Source: Bradyrhizobiaceae bacterium (GTDB lineage Bacteria; Pseudomonadota; Alphaproteobacteria; Rhizobiales; Xanthobacteraceae). From it: a DNA stretch of 64,000 bases. The notes beneath the pieces were generated by a model, which saw only the letters and a list, made by a program, of their open reading frames with translations, did no database searches and was not told the origin of the DNA. The stretch is taken from positions 2,296,016 through 2,360,015 of the forward strand of contig CP078014.1 of assembly GCA_020544565.1 (NCBI GenBank). Reading direction: 5' to 3'. This document shows, in pieces, positions 28,552 through 36,936 of the stretch (position 1 is its first letter; every line of letters begins with the position of its first letter). The position numbers and the translations under genes were made by a program.

Positions 28552-29766
28552 TTACGAGAACGCCTGGATGCCGGTGATGGCACGGCCGAGAATGAGGGCG
28601 TGGATGTCGTGGGTGCCCTCGTAGGTGTTGACGGTCTCCAGGTTCTGGGCGTGACGCATCACCTGATACTCCGACGAGATGCCGTTGCCGCCGTGCATGT
28701 CGCGGGCGACGCGGGCGATATCCAGCGCCTTGCCGCAATTGTTGCGCTTCATGATCGAGATCATCTCCGGCGCCATCTTGCCCTCGTCCATCAGCCGGCC
28801 GAGCCGCAGCGAGCCCTGCAGGCCGAGCGCGATCTCGGTCTCCATATCGGCGAGCTTCTTCTGCACCAGCTGCGTCGCCGCCAGCGGACGGTTGAACTGC
28901 TTGCGGTCCAGCGTGTACTGCCGCGCGCGCTGGAAGCAGTCCTCCGCCGCGCCCATCGCCCCCCACGAAATGCCGTAGCGGGCGCGGTTGAGGCAGCCGA
29001 ACGGACCGGCCAGCCCGGAGACGTTGGGCAACAGCGCGCTTTCGGGAACGACCACACCATCCATCACGATTTCACCGGTGATCGAGGCGCGCAGCGACAG
29101 CTTGCCGCCGACCTTCGGCGCCGACAGGCCCTTCATGCCCTTTTCGAGAATGAAGCCGCGCACCTTGTTGTCGTGCGCGGCCGACTTCGCCCACACCACG
29201 AACACGTCGGCGATCGGGGCGTTGGAAATCCACATCTTGCTGCCGGTGAGGCGATAGCCGTCGGCGACCTTCTCGGCGCGGGTCTTCATGCCGTCCGGAT
29301 CGGAGCCGGCGTCGGGCTCGGTGAGGCCGAAGCAGCCGACCCACTCGCCCGAGGCGAGCTTCGGCAGGTATTTCTTGCGCTGGCTCTCGTCGCCATAGGC
29401 ATAGATCGGATACATCACCAGCGACGACTGCACGCTGTTCATCGAACGATAGCCGGAATCGACCCGCTCGATCTCGCGCGCGACGAGGCCGTAGGCGACA
29501 TAGCTGGCGTTGGCGCAGCCGTATTCCTCCGGCAGCGTGATACCGATCAGGCCAAGCTCGCCCATCTCGTTGAAGATCTCGCGGTCGGTCTTTTCGTGCA
29601 GATAGGCGTCGGTCACGCGCGGCAGCAGCTTCTCCTGCGCATACTGACGGGCCGTGTCGCGGATCATGCGCTCGTCCTCGGTCAGCTGATCGTCGAGCAG
29701 GAACGGATCGTCCCACTGGAATATCGCCTTGGCGGGCTTGTCCTTGGTCTGCGGGCGGACGCTCAT
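28552..29766 (-). CDS. gcdH: Glutaryl-CoA dehydrogenase
   Basis: A flavin acyl-CoA dehydrogenase of 404 residues that oxidises and decarboxylates glutaryl-CoA to crotonyl-CoA in lysine, tryptophan and aromatic catabolism. FAD/substrate signatures are [13 protein letters not shown] near 140 and [16 protein letters not shown] near 180. The catalytic base is the Glu in [20 protein letters not shown] near 380, a C-terminal pattern characteristic of this subfamily, as is [15 protein letters not shown]. The ATG at 29766 is chosen; the longer frame adds a basic, non-conserved lead. Decarboxylation rather than simple oxidation is inferred from family resemblance. Confidence 0.9.
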   Translation of the reverse strand: MSVRPQTKDKPAKAIFQWDDPFLLDDQLTEDERMIRDTARQYAQEKLLPRVTDAYLHEKTDREIFNEMGELGLIGITLPEEYGCANASYVAYGLVAREIERVDSGYRSMNSVQSSLVMYPIYAYGDESQRKKYLPKLASGEWVGCFGLTEPDAGSDPDGMKTRAEKVADGYRLTGSKMWISNAPIADVFVVWAKSAAHDNKVRGFILEKGMKGLSAPKVGGKLSLRASITGEIVMDGVVVPESALLPNVSGLAGPFGCLNRARYGISWGAMGAAEDCFQRARQYTLDRKQFNRPLAATQLVQKKLADMETEIALGLQGSLRLGRLMDEGKMAPEMISIMKRNNCGKALDIARVARDMHGGNGISSEYQVMRHAQNLETVNTYEGTHDIHALILGRAITGIQAFS

Positions 29767-29878
29767 GACAAAAATCCTTTTCGGTTCAAACGGTATTTCA
29801 TGATTGCATGACTTCGGGCGCACGATAAATCGTCGGCATCAGGTTGCAAGGGGCAAACCGGCCGCGGCGGCGCGTGGC

Positions 29879-30955
29879 CTAGGCGTCGAACGGCTCGTTG
29901 GCGACGATTTCGATGCCGAATCCGGAGAGCCCCTTGTAATCGTGCGTCGATGAGGTGAGATGGCGGATCGAGGTGACGCCGAGATCGCGCAGGATCTGCG
30001 CACCGACGCCGACCTCGCGCCACTGGCGATGGCGATCGGCCTCCGCCGACTGGTCTTCCTCGATCGGCGCGACGGGAACGCCGGCCGCGCCATCGCGCAG
30101 ATAGACCAGAACACCGCTGCCGTTCTTCCTGAAATGTTCGAGCGCGGCGAGCACGCGGCCGGGACCGTAGAAAATATCCTTGATGATGTTCGGCTTGTGA
30201 AAGCGGGTCAGCACGTTCTGGCCATTGCCGACGCCGTTATAGACGAAGGCGACGTGATGGATCGGATCGAACGGGGAGCGATAGGCATAGCCGTCGAGCG
30301 GGCCGATCGGCGTTTCGACCGTGAAGGTCGAGACCCGCTCGATCAGCTTCTCGCGCGCCTGACGGTAGGCGATCATGTCGGCGATGGTGACGTGTTTCAG
30401 GTTGTGCTTCGCCGCGAAAGCCACCACCTGCTCGCCCTTCATCACGCTGCCGTCGTCGTTCATCAGTTCGCTGATGACGCCGACCGGCGGCAGGTCGCAC
30501 AATTTGCACAGATCGACCGCGGCCTCGGTATGGCCGGAGCGCAGCAGCACGCCGCCGTCGCGCGCGATCAGCGGGAAGATGTGCCCGGGGCGGGCGAAGT
30601 CGCTGGGACCGGCATTGGGATTGGCCAGCGCCCGGCAGCAGGCGGTGCGCTCGTCGGCGGAGATGCCGGTGGTCATCCCGGGCTTGTAGTCGATCGACAC
30701 CGTGAAGGCGGTGGTGTGGTTGGAATCGTTGTGGGCCACCATCGGATCGAGCCGCAGCCGCCGCGCGTTGTCCGCCGTGATCGGCGCGCAGACGATGCCG
30801 GAGGTGTGGCGGATGATGAAAGCCATCTTCTCCGCCGTGCACAGGGTGGCAGCGACGATCAGATCGCCCTCGCCCTCGCGATCGTCGTCGTCGGTCACCA
30901 CCACGATCTCGCCGGCGGCAAAGGCTTTCAGGATTTCGGGGATGGGATGGGCCAT
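29879..30955 (-). CDS. ribB: 3,4-dihydroxy-2-butanone 4-phosphate synthase with degenerate GTP cyclohydrolase II domain
   Basis: The N-terminal RibB domain (about 1-205) makes the four-carbon riboflavin precursor from ribulose 5-phosphate. Its acidic loop DDDDREGEGDLIVAA near residue 21 and RSGHTEAAVDLCKL near 139 are intact. The C-terminal half (about 210-355) has the RibA fold pattern but lacks the zinc cysteines (CX10CXC) of GTP cyclohydrolase II, and no cysteine is seen there, so that activity is unlikely. 358 residues. The start is the ATG at 30955. No FMN riboswitch is visible upstream. The enzyme supplying GTP cyclohydrolase must lie elsewhere. Confidence 0.9.
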   Translation of the reverse strand: MAHPIPEILKAFAAGEIVVVTDDDDREGEGDLIVAATLCTAEKMAFIIRHTSGIVCAPITADNARRLRLDPMVAHNDSNHTTAFTVSIDYKPGMTTGISADERTACCRALANPNAGPSDFARPGHIFPLIARDGGVLLRSGHTEAAVDLCKLCDLPPVGVISELMNDDGSVMKGEQVVAFAAKHNLKHVTIADMIAYRQAREKLIERVSTFTVETPIGPLDGYAYRSPFDPIHHVAFVYNGVGNGQNVLTRFHKPNIIKDIFYGPGRVLAALEHFRKNGSGVLVYLRDGAAGVPVAPIEEDQSAEADRHRQWREVGVGAQILRDLGVTSIRHLTSSTHDYKGLSGFGIEIVANEPFDA

Positions 30956-31106
30956 GGCGCTCTTGCTCTGAATATCGGTGCAAATCCTATGGCGCAGGGG
31001 GCTGCGGCACGCAACCATCCTCTCCACATGGCCGCTCCGCAGGCGCGATCAAGGGCAAACGGCGGGCCGGCCCAGGATCGAGGCCGCCCCGGCCGGCACT
31101 CGGAGG

Positions 31107-32834
31107 TCAGGGCAGAACTTCCCGGCGCTCGCTCAGGACGGCGTCCAGCTCCGCCCGCTTGTGGGCGAGCGCGTCCCGCCCGGCGGCGTCGATCACCCGG
31201 TAGAGCTCGGCCGCGTCGGTGAGGCGGGTGACCGTGACATAGTCCGCGCCGGCCGCATACTGATCCTTCACGTCGTCGAGAAGGTCCGCCGTGGAAATGA
31301 TCTTGGCGCCGGGATTGAGCGAGCGGACATGGCGCACCAGCTTTTCGTTGGTGGCGCCCTTGAGCAGCGAATCCGGCACGCTGAGCACGATGATCCCGGC
31401 CCGGCCCACGCCGGCATGCATCAGCGTGTCGAGGTTGCTGATATCGCCATAGACAACGTGAATCCCGCGCGCGCTGAGAATCCGGAACACGTTCGGATTG
31501 AAATCGACCACGCTGATCTCGCCGAGCAGCGTGCTGTCGCGCCGCTCGATCTCGCTGAGCAGGGCACTCGCCGCGCGAAAAAAACCCAGGATCACGATGC
31601 GCCGCGCCCCGCCATGGCCGCCGGCGCGGTCGTCGTCGGCCACACCGGGCTGATCGAGATCGCGCAACCCGAGCCGCTTCAGCACCCCGATCGTCCGGCG
31701 GATGATCGGATCGCTGCGGGTCATCACGAAGGTGCTCGCCACCGCCAGAATGGCGAAGGCGAACGACGCCGCGCTCGAGGTCTCGGGACGGATATGGCCC
31801 GCCAGCAGGCCGACCTGGATCACCACCAGCGAGAACTCGCTGATCTGCGACAGGTTGATGGCCGGCAGCAGGCTCGCCCGCAGCCCCTGCTTCATCGCAT
31901 AGAGCGGCAGGAAGGTGGTGATCAGGCGGCTCGCGATCGTGAAGACGGCAATCACCGCCGCGAAAACGATGACCGACGACGTCGGAATCGGGATCGTCAT
32001 CCCGAGCGCGACGAAGAACAGCGTGATGAAGAAGTCCCGCAGCGTCGTCACCTTCGCGGTCACGTCGAGCGCATAGGGGAAGGTCGAGAGCGACACGCCG
32101 GCGACCAGCGACCCCATCTCGCGCGACAGATGCAGCCGCTCGGCCGCCTCGCCCACCAGGAAGCACCACGCCAGCGCGCCGAGCAGCACCAGTTCCGGCC
32201 GCATGGCGATGTGCTGAAACAGCCGGGGCAGCACGAAGCGGCTCGCGATCATGGCGCCGGCCACCAGCACGGCGACGCGGCCGATCGACAGCAACACGAC
32301 GCCGAGCTGGAGATCGTCGAGGCTCGGCTGGATGGCGAGAAACAGGATCGCGAACACGTCCTGCAGCACCAGCACGCCGAGGGTGATGCGGCCGGGCAGC
32401 GTATCCAGCTCCCGCTTCTCGTAGAGCACCTTGACGATGATGACGGTGCTGGACAGCGCGCAGGCCACCGTGAGGTAGAGCGCGTCGAAGCCGCCGTGCC
32501 CGAGCGGCAGGCCGATGGCGACAAAGAACGCGATGCCGAGCAGGCAGCCGCCGATCATCTGGCCGCCGGCGGCGACGAGAATGACGCGGCCCGCCCGGAT
32601 GATCTTCTTCAGGTCGATCTCGAGCCCGATCATGAACAGCATGAAGATCAGGCCGAGTTCGGAAATGGTGCGGATCGAGTCCTCCGACTTGACCCATTGC
32701 ATGCCGGAGGGACCGATCAGAAACCCCGCAACCAGATAGGCGAGAATGAGCGGCTGCCGGAAAAAATGCGCGGCGAGGCCGAGCATCCAGGCGAACAGAA
32801 TACAAAAAGTAATATCGCCAATAAGTTGGTGCAT
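31107..32834 (-). CDS. CPA2-family cation:proton antiporter (Kef-like)
   Basis: A 575-residue inner-membrane protein. Twelve or so helices (about 1-390) form a Na+/H+ exchanger-type domain with LGLIFMLFMIGLEIDLKKI near 60 and ALSSTVIIVKVLYEKRELDT near 125, as in K+ efflux systems. A cytoplasmic TrkA-N/RCK-like domain (about 415-550) follows, but its nucleotide loop reads VILGFFRAAS rather than GxGxxG, so ligand binding may be altered. It is divergent from mgtC. The ion moved (K+ or Na+) cannot be told. Confidence 0.9.
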   Translation of the reverse strand: MHQLIGDITFCILFAWMLGLAAHFFRQPLILAYLVAGFLIGPSGMQWVKSEDSIRTISELGLIFMLFMIGLEIDLKKIIRAGRVILVAAGGQMIGGCLLGIAFFVAIGLPLGHGGFDALYLTVACALSSTVIIVKVLYEKRELDTLPGRITLGVLVLQDVFAILFLAIQPSLDDLQLGVVLLSIGRVAVLVAGAMIASRFVLPRLFQHIAMRPELVLLGALAWCFLVGEAAERLHLSREMGSLVAGVSLSTFPYALDVTAKVTTLRDFFITLFFVALGMTIPIPTSSVIVFAAVIAVFTIASRLITTFLPLYAMKQGLRASLLPAINLSQISEFSLVVIQVGLLAGHIRPETSSAASFAFAILAVASTFVMTRSDPIIRRTIGVLKRLGLRDLDQPGVADDDRAGGHGGARRIVILGFFRAASALLSEIERRDSTLLGEISVVDFNPNVFRILSARGIHVVYGDISNLDTLMHAGVGRAGIIVLSVPDSLLKGATNEKLVRHVRSLNPGAKIISTADLLDDVKDQYAAGADYVTVTRLTDAAELYRVIDAAGRDALAHKRAELDAVLSERREVLP

Positions 32835-33119
32835 GCCTCAGCCGGCCTGGCCACATCGGAAAAAAGGATCTGGCGTTCGCTATAAGGGCCCCAACAGCGG
32901 CGCGAAAGCAAGATTTCCCGGGGCGTGCCGCGCTCCCGCCGGGAGACAGCTCCTCCGGACAGCCATGAGCCCTGCGGCGCGCCCCCGCTCGGGAAACCGC
33001 AGCGGACGTCGCGCGTTCTCACCAGCGCCCCGGCGCTCCCCCGGCCGGGATCGAACGCGGATGCACGCCCGGCAAATGATGCTAGACTTGCGGAGCCGTC
33101 CTATCGCAACGGAGGCGCC

Positions 33120-33827
33120 ATGCTGGCCAATTCTGAAATGCTGATGCGGCTCGTCATCGCGGCCGCACTCGGATGCCTGATCGGCTTTGAGCGTGAGCGC
33201 CTGCTGTGGGCGGCGGGCATCCGCACCCACATGCTGGTCTGCGTCGGCTCATGCCTCATCATGATCGTCTCGGCTTACGGCTTCGCCAGCGTCATCACCG
33301 AGAACCACGTCATTCTCGATCCCTCGCGCATCGCCGCGCAGGTGGTCTCCGGCATCGGCTTTCTAGGGGCAGGCTCGATTCTGGCTCGCGGCGAGATCGT
33401 CAAGGGCCTGACCACGGCGGCGAGCATCTGGGCGGTGGCGGCCATCGGCCTCGCAGTCGGCGGCGGCCTCTACCTCGCGGCCATCGCATCGACAGTCATC
33501 ATCCTGCTCATCCTCGCCGGCATGAAGCCGCTGGAGGAAGCCTACCGCTCGCGCAACCAGACCTGCCTGCTCAAGGTCGAGGTCGACCAGGGCAGCCTCA
33601 CGCCGGAACGGCTGCGCGACGCGCTGAAACTGCGGATCAGTCAGGTCAAGCGCTTCCTCGTCGAGACCCGGAACGTGGAAGGCTCCGACGAACTGGTGAT
33701 TCTCCTCAGCAAGGTCTCATCCGAGGACATCGCCACTTTTCCGGAAAAATTGAAGGAACTCGATGGTGTCCGCGAAGTGACAATCATCAAAAAACGCAAC
33801 GACCGGAGCGGCGGCTCGCTTGAATAA
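33120..33827 (+). CDS. mgtC: MgtC/SapB-family membrane protein
   Basis: A 235-residue protein. Five hydrophobic helices (about 8-140) carry the family patterns AAALGCLIGFERE near 14, IRTHMLVCVGSCLIM near 34, and VVSGIGFLGAGSIL near 78. A C-terminal ACT-like cytoplasmic domain (about 155-230) follows. MgtC proteins help growth at low Mg2+ and modulate ATP synthase or phosphate uptake. GGAGG lies five bases upstream of the ATG at 33120, which fixes the start; the open frame further upstream is not membrane-like. Confidence 0.92.
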   Translation: MLANSEMLMRLVIAAALGCLIGFERERLLWAAGIRTHMLVCVGSCLIMIVSAYGFASVITENHVILDPSRIAAQVVSGIGFLGAGSILARGEIVKGLTTAASIWAVAAIGLAVGGGLYLAAIASTVIILLILAGMKPLEEAYRSRNQTCLLKVEVDQGSLTPERLRDALKLRISQVKRFLVETRNVEGSDELVILLSKVSSEDIATFPEKLKELDGVREVTIIKKRNDRSGGSLE

Positions 33828-33887
33828 CCATGCTGCGGCGATAGGTTCGGGCGAACACGCACCGTTTGGGAGTTGCAAAGACCGATC

Positions 33888-34328
33888 ATGAATTCGACCT
33901 TGAAGCTTGTCTGCTCGCTGGGGTTCCTTGTGTCGGCCCCCCTCGCCGTCGATGCCAGCGAAGGCGTCGCCGGCCTTTGGCTCACCGAGAAAGGCGATGC
34001 CCGGATTCAGGTCAGCCCCTGCGGCAATGCGCTGTGCGGCAAGGTGATGTGGCTGCGCGACCCGATCGATCCGGCAACCGGCCGGCCGCAGACCGACTCC
34101 AAGAATCCGAACGCCTCGCTCGCGGCCCGTCCCATGATCGGCGTGCAGCTCTTTCTCGGCATGAAGCCGGCCGGCCCCGGCCGCTGGGCCGGACACATCT
34201 ACAACGCCGACGACGGCGGCGTGTACGAAGGCAAGCTGTCGCTGACGGGACCCGGCACGCTGCGCGTCGAGGGCTGCCTCGCCGCCTTCTGCGGCGGGGA
34301 GACCTGGACCAGGGTCGGGAAGCGCTGA
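33888..34328 (+). CDS. DUF2147 exported protein
   Basis: A 146-residue predicted periplasmic protein. The signal peptide (1-24) ends near PLAVDAS. The DUF2147 core begins GVAGLWLTEKGDARIQVSPCGNALCGKVMWLRDP and ends GCLAAFCGGETWTRV, with two pairs of cysteines likely forming disulfides. These small beta-barrel-like proteins have no established function. An in-frame TTG five codons upstream is a less likely start. It lies 60 bases after mgtC. Confidence 0.88.
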   Translation: MNSTLKLVCSLGFLVSAPLAVDASEGVAGLWLTEKGDARIQVSPCGNALCGKVMWLRDPIDPATGRPQTDSKNPNASLAARPMIGVQLFLGMKPAGPGRWAGHIYNADDGGVYEGKLSLTGPGTLRVEGCLAAFCGGETWTRVGKR

Positions 34329-34392
34329 GGCCGCGCCTGCGACGTGGCGGCAGCTTCATCCGCGGCCACCACGTTCGCTCGAAAATCTCCGC

Positions 34393-34980
34393 TCAAAGAT
34401 CGAAGAACACCGTTTCCAGTTCGCCCTGCAGATGCACGTCGAAGCGATAGGTCGCGACCTCGCCCGCCTCGCGGCGCGCGATCAGGGTGGCGCGACGCTC
34501 CGCCGGCACCAGCGCGAGAACCGGGTCGCCGGCGTTGGCGGCCTCGTCCTCGAAATAGATCCGCGTGATCACCTGCTGGGTCATGCCGCGCCCGAACACC
34601 GCCAGCAGGATATGCGGCGCCTGCGGCCGGCCGCCCGGCCCCGGCACGCTGCCCGGCTTGATGGTGAGAAACGAATACCCGCCCTGGGCATCGGTGTCGC
34701 AGCGCCCGAAGCCGCGAAAGGCGGCATTGGACAGCGCGCGGGCGTCCTGCGGGTCGCTGAAGCGGCCCTGCGCGTCGGCCTGCCAGATCTCCAGCATGGC
34801 GTCGGGGACCGCGTTGCCGGCGCCGTCGAACACCTGTCCGACGATACGGATCCGCTCGCCCGAGACCTCCGGGGTGACCAGATCGTTGCCGAAGGCATCG
34901 TTCCACTGATAGGCGCCGCCCGGCGTCAATCCGTACTTGAAGAAGGGGCCGACGGTTTGCGAAGGGGTGATGCCGCTCAT
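34393..34980 (-). CDS. pcaG: Protocatechuate 3,4-dioxygenase, alpha subunit
   Basis: The alpha subunit of the intradiol ring-cleaving enzyme that opens protocatechuate to 3-carboxy-cis,cis-muconate (beta-ketoadipate pathway). 195 residues, normal length. It starts with TPSQTVGPFFKYGL, has LEIWQADAQGRFSD and the C-terminal RFDVHLQGELETVFFDL. The iron ligands reside in the beta subunit, and here the corresponding HIH is replaced by PHILL, as expected. It overlaps the pcaH stop by one base (TGATG), so translation is coupled. Other pca genes are not nearby. Confidence 0.96.
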   Translation of the reverse strand: MSGITPSQTVGPFFKYGLTPGGAYQWNDAFGNDLVTPEVSGERIRIVGQVFDGAGNAVPDAMLEIWQADAQGRFSDPQDARALSNAAFRGFGRCDTDAQGGYSFLTIKPGSVPGPGGRPQAPHILLAVFGRGMTQQVITRIYFEDEAANAGDPVLALVPAERRATLIARREAGEVATYRFDVHLQGELETVFFDL

Positions 34981-35681
34981 CAGTCGTTATCCAGAGGCGT
35001 GGCGTTGCGTCCGCGCAGCACGATGTCGAAGCGATAGCACAGCGCCCAGTCGGGTTTGGTGTTCTCCAGATCGAAGCTGCTCACCATCCGCATCCGCGCC
35101 TTTTCGTCCGTGACCGAATTGAAGATCGGATCGTAGGCGAACAGCGGATCGCCGGGGAAATACATCTGGGTGACGAGGCGCGAGACGAAGGAGTGGCCAA
35201 ACACCGAGAAATGGATGTGCGCCGGCCGCCACGCATTGGGGTGATTGCCCCACGGATAGGCCCCGGGCTTAACGGTGACGAAGCGGTAATAGCCCACGCT
35301 GTCGGTCTGCGCCCGTCCCGCGCCGGTGAAATTGGGATCGAGCGGCGCGGGGTGCTGGTCCCAGACGTGGATGTAGCGGCCACAGGAATTGGCCTGCCAG
35401 ATTTCCACCAGCGTCCCGGGCACGCCGCGGCCGTCCTCGTCGCGCACATGGCCGTGGACGATGATGCGCTCGCCGATCGGCTCGCCCTTGTGCTGGACGG
35501 TGAGATCGCTGTCGCTGGCGCGCACCGCCTCGTGGCCATAGACCGGCCCGGTCAGTTCCGACAGCGTGTGCGGCATGATGACCAGCGGCCTGCTCGGTGA
35601 CCGCAGCACCGTGCTCTTGTAGGCCGGCGACAGCCGCGGCGCGTGCGCGGCGTTGCTGTCGCGGGGATAGATCAGTGCCAT
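34980..35681 (-). CDS. pcaH: Protocatechuate 3,4-dioxygenase, beta subunit
   Basis: The catalytic beta subunit holding the non-haem Fe(III). 233 residues. The family block VPGTLVEIWQANSCGRYIH near 93 is present, and candidate iron ligands are Tyr in KPGAYPWGNHPNAW near 142 with the histidines of WRPAHIHFS near 152-156. The start at 35681 (MALIYPRDSNA) has GGAGGGAG at good distance; a second ATG two codons upstream lies too close to it. It forms a two-gene operon with pcaG. An araC- or IclR-type regulator gene is not visible here. Confidence 0.96.
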   Translation of the reverse strand: MALIYPRDSNAAHAPRLSPAYKSTVLRSPSRPLVIMPHTLSELTGPVYGHEAVRASDSDLTVQHKGEPIGERIIVHGHVRDEDGRGVPGTLVEIWQANSCGRYIHVWDQHPAPLDPNFTGAGRAQTDSVGYYRFVTVKPGAYPWGNHPNAWRPAHIHFSVFGHSFVSRLVTQMYFPGDPLFAYDPIFNSVTDEKARMRMVSSFDLENTKPDWALCYRFDIVLRGRNATPLDND

Positions 35682-35819
35682 CGCCATCTCCCTCCGGCCC
35701 GCATCGGACATCGGACGAACCGCCGGATGATGCTCGGCGCTGCGTCACATTGTCAATCGCGCGTCGCAGCGTCGAAAGCAGAGGTAACCGCTCGGGGACG
35801 GTCCCGAGCGGTCATGATC

Positions 35820-36356
35820 TCAACCGAAATAGATCCGCGTGATGTCCGAGTGCTCATTGGTGACGATGTTCACGCGCGACGGCACCCAGTCCATCGTAAC
35901 CGCGTCACCTTCCTTGAAAACGCGAACACGACGCCCGACGATCTCCACAAGCGTCGTCGGCTGGGTCCCGACCTGCGTCAGCGCGGCCAGCGTATTGGCG
36001 CGTGCTCCCGCCTCGATATTTTTCCACGGCCACGGCACCGGATTGTCATCCGCCAACGTCTTGGCGGACGGGAATGGCGGCTCCCATGTCCAAAGCCTGA
36101 AGTCTTGCGGACCGGGAAAGCCATGGAAAAGCTTGTAAGCGCCAGCTTCCGTGATTTCGAACACATTGCCCATGCCTGTCGGACTGCCGCAGCGTTCCGT
36201 GACGAGAACCGGAACACGCAGCTTCTCGCCATGCCTGATTTCGGCATCACCGATCAGCGTGGCTAGCGCCTTGCGATCGTCATCGACCGACCTCGATCTC
36301 CGCGCCGGGTCGCACTGCCGCGAACCGTCGAACCTATAAATAAAAACATTTGCCAT
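35820..36356 (-). CDS. Unknown protein with I78-inhibitor-like C-terminus
   Basis: A 178-residue protein that I do not recognise as a whole. The last 40 residues (VEIVGRRVRVFKEGDAVTMDWVPSRVNIVTNEHSDITRIYFG, about 135-178) match the pattern of potato-inhibitor-I-like I78 peptidase inhibitors, which end ..RvNI...g.ItrvycG; the family's final cysteine is replaced by phenylalanine. The N-terminal 130 residues (MANVFIYRFDGSRQC...) have no signal peptide, so it is likely cytoplasmic. The ATG at 36356 has GGGAG seven bases upstream. It has its own promoter-like upstream region with lower GC than the neighbours, suggesting recent acquisition. Confidence 0.75.
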   Translation of the reverse strand: MANVFIYRFDGSRQCDPARRSRSVDDDRKALATLIGDAEIRHGEKLRVPVLVTERCGSPTGMGNVFEITEAGAYKLFHGFPGPQDFRLWTWEPPFPSAKTLADDNPVPWPWKNIEAGARANTLAALTQVGTQPTTLVEIVGRRVRVFKEGDAVTMDWVPSRVNIVTNEHSDITRIYFG

Positions 36357-36393
36357 GACCGAACTCCCACGAGCCCGCAATTGGGCATGGTCA

Positions 36394-36420
36394 TTCTTAC
36401 ACACGCATAAGTTGCGTCAA
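36394..36420 (-). promoter_or_regulatory. Candidate sigma-70 promoter for the I78-like gene
   Basis: Reading the minus strand, TTGACG is followed after 15 bases by TAAGAAT, 38 bases upstream of the ribosome binding site region of the 36356 start. The stretch is AT-rich and includes gcataa / ttatgc inverted blocks that might be an operator. Spacing is a little short of the ideal 17. Confidence 0.4.
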
Positions 36421-36610
36421 ACTTGATTATGCAACCGAAAGACCAGATCGAATCGGCCGGCCTGATGCCCGCACGGCAACAGGCGACCGACGATCGTCGT
36501 CATTGCGGATTTTCAGGAAGGCGCCGCGACCGCTTTGGCGGCACAAGCGGCTCCTCCGTCGCGGAAACCGTTACGGGAAGATGGGATGCCGCGGCATGGG
36601 ATTGGAATCA

Positions 36611-36687
36611 TGGTCGGAGTAGCAGGATTTGAACCTGCGACCCCCTGCTCCCGAAGCAGGTGCGCTACCGGGCTGCGCTATACTCCG
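36611..36687 (-). tRNA. tRNA-Pro(CGG)
   Basis: A complete 77-base cloverleaf on the minus strand. The acceptor stem CGGAGTA pairs with TACTCCG, then comes discriminator A and an encoded CCA. The anticodon stem CCTGC/GCAGG holds the loop TTCGGGA, giving anticodon CGG, which reads proline codon CCG. The T-arm has GGTTCAAATCC in place of the usual GTTCGAATCC. D-arm AGCGCAGCCCGGTAGCGC is standard. Confidence 0.95.
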
Positions 36688-36936
36688 ACATGCGCGCGGG
36701 TATAGCGTCGGCGCTCGTGAACCGCAAGCGGCTCCGTGAGGGCAAAATTCGCGGAAAACGCCGCTGCGGACCGGCCATTCTGCCGGATCTGGCCCGTACG
36801 CGGCGGGAATCCGCGGCGCATGGCCGCCGGACCGCCCAAACACCTGACAGCCGCGGCATATTGATCTACTGATCGGGCCGATGGCCATCGAGGCGCGACC
36901 CACCCGGGCTGCAACCGGCCGCACCCCGCAGGACGA

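Noticed and set aside
30956..31106. FMN riboswitch before ribB
   Set aside because: No RFN-element blocks (such as aggg.ca...gatnncggtgaaa) are visible in the leader.
30978..32885. 635-residue plus-strand open frame opposite the antiporter
   Set aside because: Translation is low-complexity (Asp/Glu/Arg/His/Gln); the antiporter frame has real membrane helices.
11177..33827. A magnesium regulon made of the CNNM/CorC, corA and mgtC genes
   Set aside because: The three genes are 10 kb or more apart, on both strands, with no shared upstream motif that I can see; their co-occurrence is probably chance.
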